This document shows positions 33,461 to 47,529 of a stretch of DNA of 64,000 nucleotides, in pieces. Origin of the DNA: Congeria kusceri (taxonomy: Eukaryota; Mollusca; Bivalvia; Myida; Dreissenidae); the NCBI GenBank assembly GCA_027627225.1, contig CM051030.1, positions 8,874,001 through 8,938,000 on the forward strand, in the 5' to 3' direction. The notes beneath the pieces are model-generated. The model searched no databases and was not told the origin of the DNA. It saw nothing but the letters and a program-made list of their open reading frames with translations. The stretch's first letter is position 1. Each line of letters starts with the position of its first letter. A program made the position numbers and the translations under genes.

Positions 33461-36400
33461 ATGACTGACAAACTAAAAATTGTATCTTTAAATTGTAGAG
33501 GTCTAAATGGTTTCAAAAAACGTGTAAAGGTTTTCAACTTTCTGCAAGAGCTCAAGTCTAATATTTACTGCTTGCAAGATACACATTTTACAGAAGACAT
33601 GTACAACGTCATCCATGCTGAATGGGATTGTGAACTTTTTTTAAGCTATGGTACATCACAATCTAGGGGTGCTGCAATTTTTATAGCAAAAAACTTTGAA
33701 TATAAAGTTCATAATACTGTCACCGATGAAAATGGAAATTTTGTAGCGATTGACATAACCGTCACGGGAACACGGTTTACCATATTATGTATTTATGGTC
33801 CTAATTGTGACACTCCGTCTTTTTACACAAATATTTTTAAATTAATAGAGGACATTGGAAATGACTCTTTAATAATGTGTGGAGTTTCAACCTGGTATTA
33901 AATACAGAACTTGACTATAGTAATTATAAAAATATCAATAATCCTAAGGCTCGGAATATACTGTTGGAAAATATAAATAATTACAATCTCATTGATCCTT
34001 TCCGCGAAAAATATCCGTCTTTAAAGAGGTACACGTGGCGAAAATCTAATCCATTGCAACAAGCTAGACTTGATTTTTTTCTTATGTCTTCAAATATGTT
34101 TGCAAGTTTTGAGTCAACGTCAATACAACCTAGCCTACAGTCTGATCACTCATTGATATTGTTAGAATTGGCACTTTCCAATTTTTCGCATGCATCAGGC
34201 TTATGGAAGCATAACAATTCACTTTTATATGACTTAAGCTATGTAAATGAAATTAATCACAAGATTGATCAGATAAAAGAACAATATGCTGTTCCAGTGT
34301 ATAATTTGGTACAATTAGGGACTATTCCTGATAGTGAATTACATCTCACAATAAGTGATCAACTCTTTCTTGAAACTCTTCTTATGGAGATAAGGGGGAA
34401 ATCTATCTCTTATGGTTCATATAAAAAGAAATTAAACACCTTAAAAGAAAAAGAATTATTGGAAAAAATAAATACTTTAGAACAAAACCTCTTAAGGACT
34501 TACAAAAGTTAAAACAAGAACTTGAAATAATACACGAGCATAAGTTAAAGGGATATTTAACACGAGCAAAAACAAAATGGATTATAGAGGGTGAAAAGCC
34601 ATCTCGCTATTTTTGTAATTTAGAAAAACAATGTGTTACAAGCAAAACTATTTACCAACTGCAAGATGATGATGGGGTTGTTTTAACTAATCAAAAAGAG
34701 ATTTTAAAGAAAACTGCATCATTTTATGAAAATCTTTATTGTAAGAAAAGCGAATGTAATGATTCGGATTTTTTGAATTTTGTTGAAAATGTTAATTGTC
34801 CAAAACTAAGTGACAAGGAAGCACAATGTCTTGAAGGTAATATTACATTATCTGAAGCATCCATTGTATTAAAAAAAATGTCTAACAACAAAAGCCCAGG
34901 TAGTTCTGGATTTACTGCCGAATTTTATAAAATGTTCTGGAATAGAATTGGTACTTTTGTGGTAAGATCTCTTAATGAATCTTTTGCCCTGGGGAATTTA
35001 TCCGTAACTCAAACACACGGAATCATTACATGTATCCCAAAAGGCGATAAATCAAGACTTATCATAACAAACTGGAGGCCAATTACTCTTCTAAATACCG
35101 TTTATAAAATAGGCTCAGGTGTTATTGCAAACAGAATGAAACATTGCATGAATAAACTTATACACAATGACCAAACTGGCTTTATCAAAGGACGCTATAT
35201 TGGAGAAAATACTCGACTGATTTTTGATATTATGCACATTACAGAAGAACAGGATATTCCTGGTCTGCTGCTACTAATTGACTTTGAGAAAGCATTCGAT
35301 TCGTTATCTTGGTCCTTTGTGCAGAAAACACTTTCATTTTTTAACTTTGGACCTGACATTAAACGTCGGTTTGACATTCTTTATAAGGATGCAAAATCAG
35401 CTATAATTCAATTTGGCTACCTGTCTAATTTTTTTCCCATTCAGCGTGGATGCCGCCAGGGTGACCCACTTTCCTGTTACATTTTTATTCTATGTGCTGA
35501 AGTACTATCTCTTAAAATTAGAAATAACACACATATAAAAGGTATTACTCTTAAAGAAGTAGAACATAAACTTACACAAATTGCAGATGATACAACTATT
35601 ATATTGGATGGAACAGAACAATCCTTACATGAAACACTGCATACTTTAAGCAAATTTTCTGCCATTTCTGGATTGAGCGTTAATTTTGACAAAACCAAAG
35701 TAGTATGGATTGGGAAAAAAAAGTTCAGCTCAGAAAGCATAAAAACAAAATGGAAACTCCAGTGGAACCAAGATGGTTTTCAAATGTTAGGTATACATTT
35801 TCATGTTGATTTACCAAAGATCATACAACTTAACTATAGTGACAGGCTTACCAAATTGGAGAATATACTTACAAGTTGGAAAAAAAGATTTTTGACACCT
35901 ATTGGCAAAATAACTGTAATAAAAACTCTTTTGATTTCTTTGTTCAACCACTTGTTTATATCACTTCCAAACCCACCACATTCTTTTATTAAACACTTAA
36001 ATACCATTTTTACTAACTACATATGGAATGGGCAGAGTAGAATCAAAGTATGCGTTTTAACCAACGAATACTGTGATGGTGGCTTAAAAATGATAAACAT
36101 TGAAGCTTTTATCCAATCTTTGAAATTAACTTGGCTTAAACGCGCTTACAGCACAGCTGGGAAATGGCTGAGTATAGCAAATATATATGTTGATTTTAGC
36201 AAACTTTTCAATTGTGGAAATCATTATCCTAAAATATTATCAAATATGATTACAAATCCCTTTTGGAAAGATGTTTTACTCAGTCTGGTACATTTCCAAA
36301 AGCAATTGCCTTTTAATGCAAAAGATATTCTGCATCAGCCACTGTTTTATAATGAAAACCTTTCCATAGGAAATACAAGTATATTTTTCAAAGCCTGGTA

Positions 36401-37265
36401 TAAGGCAGGCTTACACTATGTATGTGACCTATTTGATAAAAATGGAGACTTCTTAAACATGCATATAATCAATGAAAACTATAATCTTAAAATTGACTTC
36501 CTCTTGTATAACGGTATTAAAAAGGCTATCTTTGCAATGTTTAAGAAATTAAATGTTGAAGGAAATTACCAACAGTATGCAAACATACAAAGGCCTTTCA
36601 TACCTCCTTCACACAGAACACTATTTATGCCTGTTTCCGGAGCAAAGCCAATGTATACAATATTAAATAAGACCGAAATATGCTTACCAATAAAACAAAA
36701 ATGGTCAGGTAAATTAAATATTGAAATTACTGACAATGTTTGGAAGGATATTTTTCGTGAACCATTTTCTATAACTAAAGATGTGAAAATGCAATGGTTT
36801 CAATACAGAATTATACACAGAATACTTGGAACAAATAGTCTACTTTTTAAAATGAATCTGAAAGACTCTCCCAAATGTACCTTTTGCAAAAGTTGTGAGG
36901 AAACGATTGAACATTTTTTCTGGGAATGTCCTATTTCAAAAATTATTATTGAAAACCTTTTCCCCAAACAGTTGTTTCCATTTTGTAACATATATACTTT
37001 TCTTCTGGGATATATAGAAAAGAATAGTGATGCTGTCAACAATGCTTTTATTTATGCCAAGTTTTATCTGTATAAATGCAAGATGTCTTCAACACAACCA
37101 ACGGTTGAAAATGGAAGACACTTTATGAAATCACAATATGACAGTCTTAAAGATGTAGCAATATATGAAAAGAAAGTTGACAGTTTACTTGCTTGGAAAG
37201 ATATTTTGAATGTCAATGTATCACAGAACCACCTCTTTTTGCAGTTGACTGAAAACACTTCATAG
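33461..37265 (+). pseudogene. LINE ORF2 (endonuclease + reverse transcriptase), two frame breaks, copy 2
   Basis: Same structure and same two breaks as copy 1 (near 33,882 and 34,486). The RT segment stays open. One visible change is Met to Lys in the region after the RT core (ILNMTEI to ILNKTEI, near 36,669). Shared breaks mean the ORF was already inactive before the 15.46-kb duplication. Confidence 0.88.
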
Positions 37266-38065
37266 CACTATCTAGAGTATTTACGTACGTTTTTTTTTCT
37301 CTATACATATACGTGCTTGTTTTGTAGAAACGCTTTCCATAACAGTTCAACCTTACTCAATAATACATTTTCTATGTGTGTTACACGAATATAGCCCTGC
37401 ATTTATCCACCATGCATTCCTAAATACTAAAAAACCTCTACAAACTACAAACTTTATCCAAACATATCATATGTCCAGTGCTCAATAGACCCAAGTCAAA
37501 GCAAGACCTGTTACCTTTCCCTTCCCCCCTTCCCACACTTATTATTTGATTCTTTAATCCAATGTTTTTTTTTCTTCCTTGTGCATGTGTGCATCTCTAA
37601 AAAGCATACTTTATTTACCTTATGATGTCTACTTTATGTGTGTGCACTTACATGAAATAAAGGTATAATTTTGAAAAAAAACAACAACAAAAAACAAAAA
37701 CAAAAACAAAACAAAAAAGTAGTTGTTGACTGTTCAGTGAAAACCTTCTATATACAATGTATAGGCTTTCAAAATATGCTATTTATATTGACAAATCGTA
37801 TGCACACAAGTATTCTGTCTATTATATTGCATTGCCATGTTTGAAAACGTAACAGAAAACTTTGTTATGCAACGATTAAACGAGGTATGGAGAACACTTT
37901 ACGGGGAATAACTTCGCTTAAACTATTATTGACGTACCATCAGTTATCTCCCTTGTTACAATTAGTTTTTGACTTGCGTTCATGAAATCTTTACTTTGCG
38001 TATTTTTTGCATAATATACAATCGTTATTACCATAATGACGTTTTCTGAATTGTATTCTCTTATA

Positions 38066-38824
38066 TATGGTGGCATAGAACTGCCTTACGATAACCACAT
38101 AAGTTTCGCGATAATTATCACGTTAACCACTTAAGTATCGTGTTATTTATCTTGTATCTTGTTAGTGTTCGCGATAGTTTTCTTTGTCATTTATTTTCTG
38201 CTTAACTGAAATGTGGCCTGAAAGTGCCCCAAACTGACACCAGGATTTCAGTTAACAAAAACATAACATTAAGTGGTAACAGGAATATTATCGTGTTAAG
38301 GTTCGCGTTAGCAAGATATTGCGGAACACCTCGGGCAAACTTAAGTAGTATCAAGAATATTAACGTGTTACGATTTACGTTAACAGATAATTAACTAGTA
38401 ACAGTAATATTATCGTGTTAAGGTTCGCGTTAGCAACATATTGCGGAACACCTCGGGCAAACTAAGTGGTAACAGGAATATTAACGTGTTATGATTTACG
38501 TTAGCAGATAATTTTCATGATACAATTCGCGTTAGTTAGATAATTCGAAGACCTAGAAAATGTAACTTATGTCACTTATAGGCACTTTTAGGTCATTTAG
38601 TTTAATAATAAATTATCTAACAGAAACATTTTCGTAAACGGTAACTTAATATTCAGATAAATAGCGCAATAAATAAGTAGTAACACGAATCTTTTCGCGA
38701 ACGCTAACTAGTTAACGTGATATTTTTCGCGAAAATTATGTGGTTAACACGATACTTAAGTGGTTAACGTGATAATTATCGCGAAACTTATGTGGTTATC
38801 GTAAGGCAGTTCTATGCCACCATA
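38066..38824. mobile_element. 759-bp DNA element with perfect 80-bp terminal inverted repeats, copy 2
   Basis: The same element inside the second duplicated unit, with the same CTTATA duplication. It is absent from M3, M4 and M5. Confidence 0.9.
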
Positions 38825-39221
38825 CTTATACAAATAGTTTACGTTAGTGGCAATCTTATCCTTGCTTCATCATACTCGTACACACATCTGCTATTGCATT
38901 GATTGCCATGACAAAACAACAAACAGAGGCCGCGTGCATGTGCACTATAAGTGGAGTACAGGTTAAAGGGACCTACAGACCACTGAATAGCAAACTGACA
39001 ATTTCCAAATTTTTTGTCACAGATACCAAAACAAATGTACACTTTATGTAAATAATCGAAATAATACTCCAGACACAGAAAGAGATTGGAAATAATGTGT
39101 CATTGATAAGTAAAAGTAAATTAAAGTTTTTAAAATTATATTTAGCGTTTGTAACGATTTTTGTCGATATGAACAATACTGTTACACATACATGGTGTGA
39201 TATACTGTAGCTTAAAAATAC

Positions 39222-39969
39222 ACTATAATACAAGTATGTGCGGCTGGCCTGGAGGTTAGAGCGCCAGACGTACTATAATACAACTATGTCCTGCTGGCCT
39301 GGAGGTTGGAGCGCCAGACGTACTATAATACAAGTATGTCCGGCTGGCCTGGAGGTTGGAGCGCCAGACGTTCTATAATACAAGTATGTCTGGCTGGCCT
39401 GGCGAATGGAGCGCCAGACGTACTATCATACAAGTATGTCCGGCTGGCCTGGAGGTGGGAGAGAAAAAACGTACTATTATACAAGTATATGTGAGTGGCC
39501 TGGAGGTTGGAGCGCCAGACGTACTACAATACAAGTATCTCCGGCGGGCCTGGAGGTTGGAGCGCCAGAGGTACTATCATACAAATATGTCCGGCTGGCC
39601 TGGAGGTTAGAGCTCCAGACGTACTATAATACAACTATGTCCGGCTGGCCTGGAGGTTGGAGCGCCAGACGTACTATAATACAAGTATGTCCGGCTGGCC
39701 TGGAGGATGGAGCGCCAGACGTACTATAATACAAGTATGTCCGGCTGGCCTGGAGGTTGGAGCGCCAGACGTACTACAATACAAGTATGTCCGACTGGCC
39801 TGGAGGATGGAGCGCCAGAGGTACTATAATACAAGTATGTCCGGCTGGCCTGGAGGTTAAAGCGCCAGACGTACAATATACAAGTATCTCCGGCCGGCCT
39901 GGAGGTTGGAGCGCCAGACGTACTATAATACAAGTATGTCCGGCTGGCCTGGAGGTTGGAGCGCCTGAC
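39222..39969 (+). repeat. 50-bp minisatellite, 15 units (M2)
   Basis: Same units in the same order as M1, with one visible substitution (CCTGCTGG for CCGGCTGG near 39,292). Confidence 0.95.
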
Positions 39970-40011
39970 TTTTTGATCCGGAGGTCGTAGGTTTGAGTTC
40001 TGGCGGAGGCA
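39938..40011 (+). repeat. tRNA-like (SINE-head) sequence ending the minisatellite, M2
   Basis: Identical to the M1 copy, including the degraded B-box GGTTTGAGTTC. Confidence 0.6.
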
Positions 40012-40134
40012 AATTTGTAACTTTTTGAACAGTTTTCTTTAAAAAAAAAATAGTTTTGGTTATTCCAGATGCTTCAAAATAGTATTTTGTAATTAAAACA
40101 TTTAATGACATTTTTCATATCCGAAAATATGTGG

Positions 40135-40442
40135 ATAATAATAATAATAATAATAATAATAATCACGTTATTTTACAAAGGTGACATATAAGACATAGTA
40201 TTGTCATGAGAAAAACATACCTTATTTTCAAACACATTCAAACATTCAAACAAATTCACATTTAACATATAATTACAAAACAAGCAGACAGTAAATTTAA
40301 TAATTATAATAATAATGATAATGGCAATAAAAATAATAATTGTAATAATAATTTTCTCAATAAAAAAAACAATTACAAAGCATCGACAGACAGCAATAGA
40401 AAATAGAAATTATGCACAATGCATTGATACACTCATAAAAAA
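40135..40442 (-). mobile_element. 3' remnant of CR1-like LINE, M2
   Basis: As in M1, duplicated with the 15,462-bp unit. Confidence 0.65.
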
Positions 40443-41831
40443 GAATGCTATATTCATTCACGTAACGAAATAACTATCTTGTTTAGCCTACATTTATATA
40501 AGCGGTACGCTCTATAAATAGCCATTGTGAAATGTTCCATTAATAAATCTCATTCATAGAGTTGTCGTTCCATGTAGCCCGTTGATTCTAGCGAGTTCAT
40601 CACATTCCAGAAACAGTAGTGTCATTCTAAAAATAGCCCGCATAGCTAGCAGCTGTTGTATAGCTGTGTTAATATACTCGTACATGCATCAATAATAGCG
40701 TTCAGAGAATCATAAACCTAAAAATTTCAATAAATGGGAAATTTATATTTATAAACTTACTGTTCATTTGAATTAAAATTGTGGTTACGTTTTATTAACG
40801 ATTATTTATAATTGCGTCTTTCTATCAACTTCTCCAGTAGATGTTATTTAATCTGTAAAAAGATGCTACATTTTCTATAGATAAAATGTCATGAAAGAAG
40901 ATTCGGAATACGTCGAATTGTTATTCGCGTAGCATGAATACACAATTTGCAATACTAATTATACACATGAACCCTTGATATATCATAGATCTACTTATAT
41001 AATTTAAAATCGTCATAGTCTAATGAATTTTCGCTGAATGTTCCCTGACTATTGCTTTTTATTGGGATACACAGTATAAATGCTTATTTGACTTCAAATA
41101 GTTTTTATATTAGATAACTAACATGAATGGTATACAATACCGGTACTATAAATAACCATATAGACACGTCTGATACATAATAATCTTAATTCATTCCCGA
41201 AATTATTTTCCTACATTGTTAGTTTATTAAATTGGCTTGACAAATTCAGATAACAATGATGTTAACCTAAATTATTTTGGTTATTATATGGTCATGTAGG
41301 TGACTTCATGCAATTTGATTCTATTTATTAGTTGTAATACACAGTTTTAATATTATTGTATTTTCAATATATTTGAAAAACATTCTACAAAATACGCCAT
41401 AACGGGTCTTAAGTGCACATTTTACTGATTTATTTGGACGAGTCGATAAGATCCATAGGACGCTATGATATTGAACAGTGCACTAACATTTTCAATAACT
41501 ACTAGTACGAATGTTGTAACAGTTATTGAATTTTATTCTTGCTTTCTAATATTCAAAACTGTAGACAGATTTACATTTAGAAACGATCTCAATAACTCTT
41601 TCCAATAGTTTCTGTTTAATTTAAACTTGCTATTAACTTTAAATACAGTGAGTTGTGTCCAATGTTACGCAACAGCGAACAACTGAAGTGCCTTCAGCGC
41701 TTTGATTTTTCAAACGATTATGGCCTTATCTTTCCAACAATGTATGGTGATATATTGGGAAGCATTTTGGTCATAGTGGAAAATGAGATCAAACTTTGAA
41801 TATTTTATATGTAACAAGGAAGGAATTTATT

Positions 41832-42029
41832 TGCGCATGCGTTACCATAAGAAATACAAAACACAACATGTAGCCTACTTTTCAATGATTTTTTCTGCGC
41901 ATGCGCATTCTCGCGAGTCACGTGATCTATTCAAATCCACGTGATTTCAAAATGGCCGCCACAGGCGGTAGTCGAAAGAAAACTCAAAATTGTTCTATCA
42001 TGAAGAAAACTCTTCTACATCATTATTAA
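41832..42029 (+). promoter_or_regulatory. Promoter-like motif cluster and 25-codon ORF, M3
   Basis: Identical to the M2 copy through the 15,462-bp duplication. Small frame 41,952-42,029. Confidence 0.35.
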
Positions 42030-43054
42030 CCTACTTGTACCACAAATGCAAAATTTCAGGTCGATCCGCTAAGTAGAAATGCCCCCAAAAAGCATTTGAG
42101 AATGACACATGATAAGCCATCTGGCTTGCGCTTCAGTACTTGGATTGTATGGGGAGCGTGAACTAAAATTCGCAACTAAATCACATAAACCAGTCAAGAT
42201 ACCAGTTCATTTAGTCTTATTTTATTGCAATGGACAGTAATAAGGTATAAAACGTGTAATATTTGCGTATAACATTATTCGTTGTGCTGTGAGCAGCAAA
42301 AAGGCCAGTTTCTGTACTTTTTTTCATTGTTTTTACCCGAAAAACAGGTTTCGCTTTAAAAATCGTAGAAAACGTGTCAGTTATGATATTATTCACATTT
42401 ATTCCCGTGAAAAGTAATAAACGCAATAGAATAACACATTTTCATGGGGATTTTATGTATAAGTGGACCCTAAAGGGCCGGTCCCTGGTTTTCTTAAAGG
42501 TTAGATACCAGTAATTGCAATTCCCATAGGGTCCCATTATAAAACGTCAAATTTTCCAAGCATTTTTCTATTATTATCTTTATTTTAGATTTTGCAAGCC
42601 TGGTATCAATTTAAAGATCAATCTGTCCTCTTCCAAAATTTTAAATAAAAAAGATATGTCATGTTACTTCTAAGAAAATACATCTCACCTACATGCAGGC
42701 ACCGGTACAAAACAAGGTTTCGGCAATCATATTTCGACAAAAGCCCCATACCACAGTAAACCCCCGACCCCAAAAGTTCACCTTTCAAGTTAGCCACCAA
42801 TGAAATGCACCAAAATGTTGCAGACACGCAAAGGATATTAGAAATAACCACAAAAGGCATGTCTGAGATTCCTAAATGGCTTTTATGCCAGAACAGAAGA
42901 GGAACTCTTTAGTAATAGGCACTACTTTTGAATGGACCACGGAGTGATACACATGATTTACTGGTATCTAACCTAAATGAGAATGAATACAAATACAATG
43001 TACTAAAATTCACAGCTAGACGGTAAATCTTGATTATGTTCGTGAAACGTTATT

Positions 43055-43922
43055 TCAGCACACTTGGTACTTCCATAGAATGCCATCCTTATCCAAGAAA
43101 AAACCAGGGAATATTTTGCGCTCCAGTTTCCGCCATTTTCCCTCGGTTTCTAGCCGGTCCATAAGGGGCTCGAGGCGTCTCTGTACTCGTCCACGGTCTC
43201 TAAGTGCTGGGCTCGAGTGACGATCGCGGTGCAACCTCCTGGAATACAAAAGGGAGTTATTTTGCTTATGATTCCATGAAATGAAGGCAATATCACAAAG
43301 GGGTGAAAGCACTAAAACCTAAGAAACGCTCACTTGAAATGTCCTACCCCCAGGAACTGCAAATGTTGCTTTCAAAATTAACATATTCCTCTTGTTTTAA
43401 TCATCTGCAAAAAAAGAAATATATTATATCCAGTAGTTTACTGATTATCACACCAGAATCCTCTTCAAACAGTAAGTGAGTTCTCATTTATAAATCGTAC
43501 TACTCTCTAAACCTGTTTCATCTCACAACTTTTGTTCTTTCTACACTGTTCTCCTCTCTAAGCCGGAATACCCTCGATACAATAGTCCGTACAATTCTCT
43601 AAACCATACGCATCACTTAACCGGAATTGTCTCTAACCAAGACTCCTCTCAAATCCGTTATTATCTCAAGCCGCCCATTTAACACGGTCTCGAGAATGTT
43701 CAGTTCAGATAGGTTTTACGGTATAAACGGTATATGGTGACGGCAGTACCTGGCAATGTGATTGTGCACGATCTTCTTAATGCTTCTTTTAGCGAATTTT
43801 AGTTTGAGGTTTTCATCAGACTGCAGTACCTGGTTTAACGACTCGAATCATCTCGTGCAACGCGCAGCACGGAATGTGACCTCCTCCCAACCCTGCGCTT
43901 ATTGTCAGCAGGTCGTAAGTGT
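43055..43922 (-). pseudogene. METTL27-like methyltransferase last two exons, M3 (frameshifted)
   Basis: Exon A is 43,830-43,922 and exon B is 43,055-43,238. Exon B carries the same one-base deletion as M2 because both belong to the duplicated unit. Exon A lies beyond the crossover and is of the older type: it reads GHIPCCALHEMIRVVKPG but has GLGGGH where M5 has GLGEGH. Both splice sites are conserved. Confidence 0.65.
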
Positions 43923-45070
43923 CTGTAAGCACGAGAAACATCAGAAAAATAACAAAATTAACATCATCATTAATAACAATAACTATAAGAACACCATCAT
44001 AATTGTCAACAAACAAGAACAACATCATTAACAACAGTAACAACAATAGTAACAATGTAAATCATCACAATCAACTACAACATTATAATTTATTGAATCC
44101 GGTATTTATTGCTTTCTGGGTTACAAAGACGCAGGTTTCTCTCAGTATATTCATTTTCTTCTTGTAATAATTTAACGTGTGCGCATACGATTTTGCAATA
44201 GATATAAATAAATTAAACTGCATAAATAACAATGACCAAATTCATTTTTTATCATGTATTGCTAGGTAAAATACGAGAAACGGTAAGAAAAACTCTTGCT
44301 GTAAAACGCACAATTGCTAGTTTAATCACAAAATAGTTGTTGACTGTTCAGTCAAAACCTTCTATATACAATGTATAGGGTTTCAAATTATGTTATTTAT
44401 ATTGTCAAATCGTATGCACACAAGTATTCTGTCTATTATATTGCATTGCCATGTTTGAAAACGTAACAGAAAACTTTGTTATGCAACGATTGAACGAGGT
44501 ATGGAGAAAACTTTACGGGGAATAACTTCGCTTAAACTATTATTAACGTACCATCAGTTATCTCCCTTGTTACAATTAGTTTTTGACTTGCGTTCATGAA
44601 ATCTTTACTTTGCGTATTTTTTGCATAATATACAATCGTTATTACCATAATAACGTTTTCTGGATTGTATTCTCTTATATAAATAGTTTACGTTAGTGGC
44701 AATCTTATCCTTGCTTCATCATACTCGTACACACATCTGTTATTGCATTGATTGCCATTACAAAACAACAAACAGAGGCCGCGTGCATGTGCACTATAAG
44801 TGGAGTACAGGTTAAAGGGACCTACAGACCACTGAATAGCAAACTGACAATTTCCAAATTTTTTGTCACAGATACCAAAACAAATGCACACTTTATGTAA
44901 ATAATCGAAATAATATTCCAGACACAGAAAGAGATTGGAAATAATGTGTCATTGATAAGTAAAAGTAAATTAAAGTTTTTAAAATTATATTTAGCGTTTG
45001 TAACGATTTTTGTCCATATGGACAATACTGTTACACATACATGGTATGATATACTGTAGCTTAAAAATAC

Positions 45071-45467
45071 ACTATAATACAAGTATGTGCGGCTGGCCTG
45101 GAGGTTAGAGCGCCAGACGTACTATAATACAACTATGTCCGGCTGGCCTGGAGGTTGGAGCGCCAGACGTATTATAATACAAGTATGTCCGGCTGGCCTG
45201 GAGGTTGGAGCGCCAAACGTACTATAATACAAGTATGTCCGGCTGGCCTGGAGGTTGGAGCGCCAGACGTACTATAATACAAGTATGTCCGGCTGGCCTG
45301 GAGGTTGGAGCGCCAGACGTACTATAATACAAGTATGTCCGGCTGGCCTGGAGGTTAAAGCGACAGACGTACAATATACAAGTATCTCCGGCCGGCCTGG
45401 AGGTTGGAGCGCCAGACGTACTATAATACAAGTATGTCCGGCTGGCCAGGAGGTTGGAGCGCCTGAC
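45071..45467 (+). repeat. 50-bp minisatellite, 8 units (M3)
   Basis: The shortest array in the series. It keeps the same first unit (with GTGCGGC) and the same tRNA-like end, so the length change is internal. Confidence 0.95.
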
Positions 45468-45509
45468 TTTTTGATCCGGAGGTCGTAGGTTCGAGTTCTG
45501 GCGGAGGCA
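45436..45509 (+). repeat. tRNA-like (SINE-head) sequence ending the minisatellite, M3
   Basis: Same layout with a near-consensus B-box, GGTTCGAGTTC. Confidence 0.6.
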
Positions 45510-45632
45510 AACTTGTAACTTTTTGAACTGTTTAAAAAAAATAAAAATAGTTTGGGTTATTCCAGATGCTTTAAAATAGTATTTTGTAATTAAAACATTT
45601 AATGACATTTTTCGAAATACGAAAATATGTGG

Positions 45633-45664
<32 letters not shown>

Positions 45665-45943
45665 CACTTTATTTTACAAAGGTGACATATAAGACATAGT
45701 ATTGTCATGACAAAAACATACCTTATTTTCATTCACATTCAAACATTCAAACAAATTCACATTTAACATATAATTACAAAACAAGCCCACAGTAAATTTA
45801 ATAATTATAATAATAATGATAATGGCAATAATAATAATAATAATAATAATAATTTTCTGAATAAAAAAAACAATTACAAAGCATCGACAGACAGCAATAG
45901 AAAATAGAAATTATGCACAATGCATTGATACACTCATAAAAAA
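45633..45943 (-). mobile_element. 3' remnant of CR1-like LINE, M3
   Basis: Same segment with longer AAT runs at 45,633-45,664 and near 45,828-45,853, and the same cut point. Confidence 0.65.
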
Positions 45944-47333
45944 GAATGCTATATTCATTCACGTTACGAAATAACTACCTTGTTTAGCCTACATTTATAT
46001 AAGCGGTACGCTCTATTAATAGCAATTGTGCAATGTTCCCATTAATAAATCTCATTCATAGAGTTGTCGTTCCATGTAGCCCATTGATTCTAGCGAGTTC
46101 ATCACATTCCAGAAACAGTAGTGTCATTCTAAAAAGAGCCCTCATAGCTAGCAGCTGTTGTATAGCTGTGTTAATATACTCGTACATGCATCAATAATAG
46201 CGTTCAGAGAATCATAAACCTAAAAATTTCAATAAATGGGAAATTTATAGTTATAAACTTACTGTTCATTTGAATTAAAATTGTGGTTACGTTTTATTAA
46301 CGATTATTTATAATTGCATCTTTCTGTCAACTTCTCCAGTAGATGTTATTTAATCTGTAAAAAGATGCTACATTTTCTATAGATAAAATGTTATGAAAGA
46401 AGATTCGGAATACGTCGAATTGTTATTCGCGTAGCATGAATACACAATTTGCAATACTAATTATACACATGAACCCTTGATATATCATAGTTCTACTTAT
46501 ATAATTTAAAATCGTCATAGTCTAATGAATTTTCGCTGAATGTTCCCTGACTATTGCTTTTTATTGGGATACACAGTATAAATGCTTATTTGACTTCAAA
46601 TCGTTTTTATATTAGATAACTAACATGAATGGTATATAATACCGGTACTATAAATAACTATATAGACTCGTCTGATACATAATAATCTTAATTCATTCCC
46701 GAAATTATTTTCCTACATTGTTAATTTGTTAAATTGGCTTGACAAATTCAGATAACAATGATGTTAACCTAAATTATTTTGGTTATTATATGGTCATGTA
46801 GGTGACTTCATGCAATTTGATTCTATTTATTAGTTGTAATACACAGTTTTAATATTATTGTATTTTCAATATATTTGTAAAACATTCTACAAAATACGCC
46901 ATAACGGGTCTTAAGTGCCCATTGTACTGATTTATTTGGACGAGTCGATAAGATCCATAGGACGCTATGATATTGAACAGTGCACTAACATTTTCAATAA
47001 CTACTAGTACGAATGTTGTAACAGTCATTGAATTTTATTCTTGCTTTCTAATATTCAAAACTGTAGACAGATTTACATTTAGAAACGATCTCAGTAACTC
47101 TTTCGAATAGTTTCTGTTTAATTTAAACTTGCTATTAACTTTGAATACAGTGAGTTGTGTCCAATGTTACGCAACAGCGAACAACTGAAGTGCCTTCAGC
47201 GCTTTGATTTTTCAAACGGTTATGGCCTTATCTTTCCAACAATGTATGGTGATATATTGGGAAGCAACTTGGTCATAGTGGAAAATGAGACCAAACTTTG
47301 AATATTTTATATGTAACAAGGAAGGAATTTATT

Positions 47334-47529
47334 TGCGCATGCGTTACCATAACAAATACAAAACACAACATGTAGCCTACTTTTCAATGTTTTTCTGCGC
47401 ATGCGCATTCTCGCGAGTCAAGTGATCTATTCAAATCCACGTGATTTCAAAATGGCCGCCAAAGGCGGTAGTCGAAAGAAAACTCAAAATCGTTCTATCA
47501 TGAAGAAAACTCTTCTACATCATTATTAA
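47334..47529 (+). promoter_or_regulatory. Promoter-like motif cluster and 25-codon ORF, M4
   Basis: Both NRF1-type palindromes are retained, but the first E-box is mutated (TCAAGTGA). The small frame (47,452-47,529) stays open with substitutions only (for example Thr-to-Lys at codon 4). Confidence 0.3.

Larger units (their letters stand above)
28883..37715 (+). mobile_element. L1/Tx1-like non-LTR retrotransposon, copy 2 (8.8 kb)
   Basis: Same element, offset by exactly 15,462 bp, with the same target-site duplication (28,871-28,882 and 37,716-37,727). It shares both ORF2 frame breaks with copy 1. Two copies at the same homologous position with the same duplication mean segmental duplication after one insertion, not two insertions. 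Confidence 0.92.
25753..41214. repeat. Tandem array module M2
   Basis: Second direct repeat, 15,462 bp from landmark to landmark. It holds both methyltransferase exons plus second copies of the LINE, the TIR element and the 15-unit minisatellite. Subtracting the LINE with its target duplication (8,845 bp) and the TIR element with its duplication (765 bp) leaves 5,852 bp, which differs from M3 by 350 bp. That equals the seven extra 50-bp minisatellite units. Confidence 0.9.
28265..43726. repeat. 15,462-bp duplicated unit, copy 2
   Basis: Direct tandem partner of copy 1. Near-identity ends at 43,763/43,764, where M3 lacks 3 bp present at 28,302. The crossover therefore falls in a window of about 38 bp (12,803-12,840, 28,265-28,302, 43,727-43,763). 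Substitutions noticed between copies include Met-to-Ile twice in ORF1, Met-to-Lys in ORF2, and a few non-coding changes. Confidence 0.85.
41215..46716. repeat. Tandem array module M3 (no LINE or TIR element)
   Basis: Third direct repeat, 5,502 bp. Its left part, to about 43,763, is nearly identical to the M2 equivalent because it is the end of the duplicated 15,462-bp unit. From there on it diverges and carries the uninterrupted empty sites of both the LINE (44,330-44,350) and the TIR element (about 44,675-44,685). It has eight minisatellite units. Confidence 0.9.
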
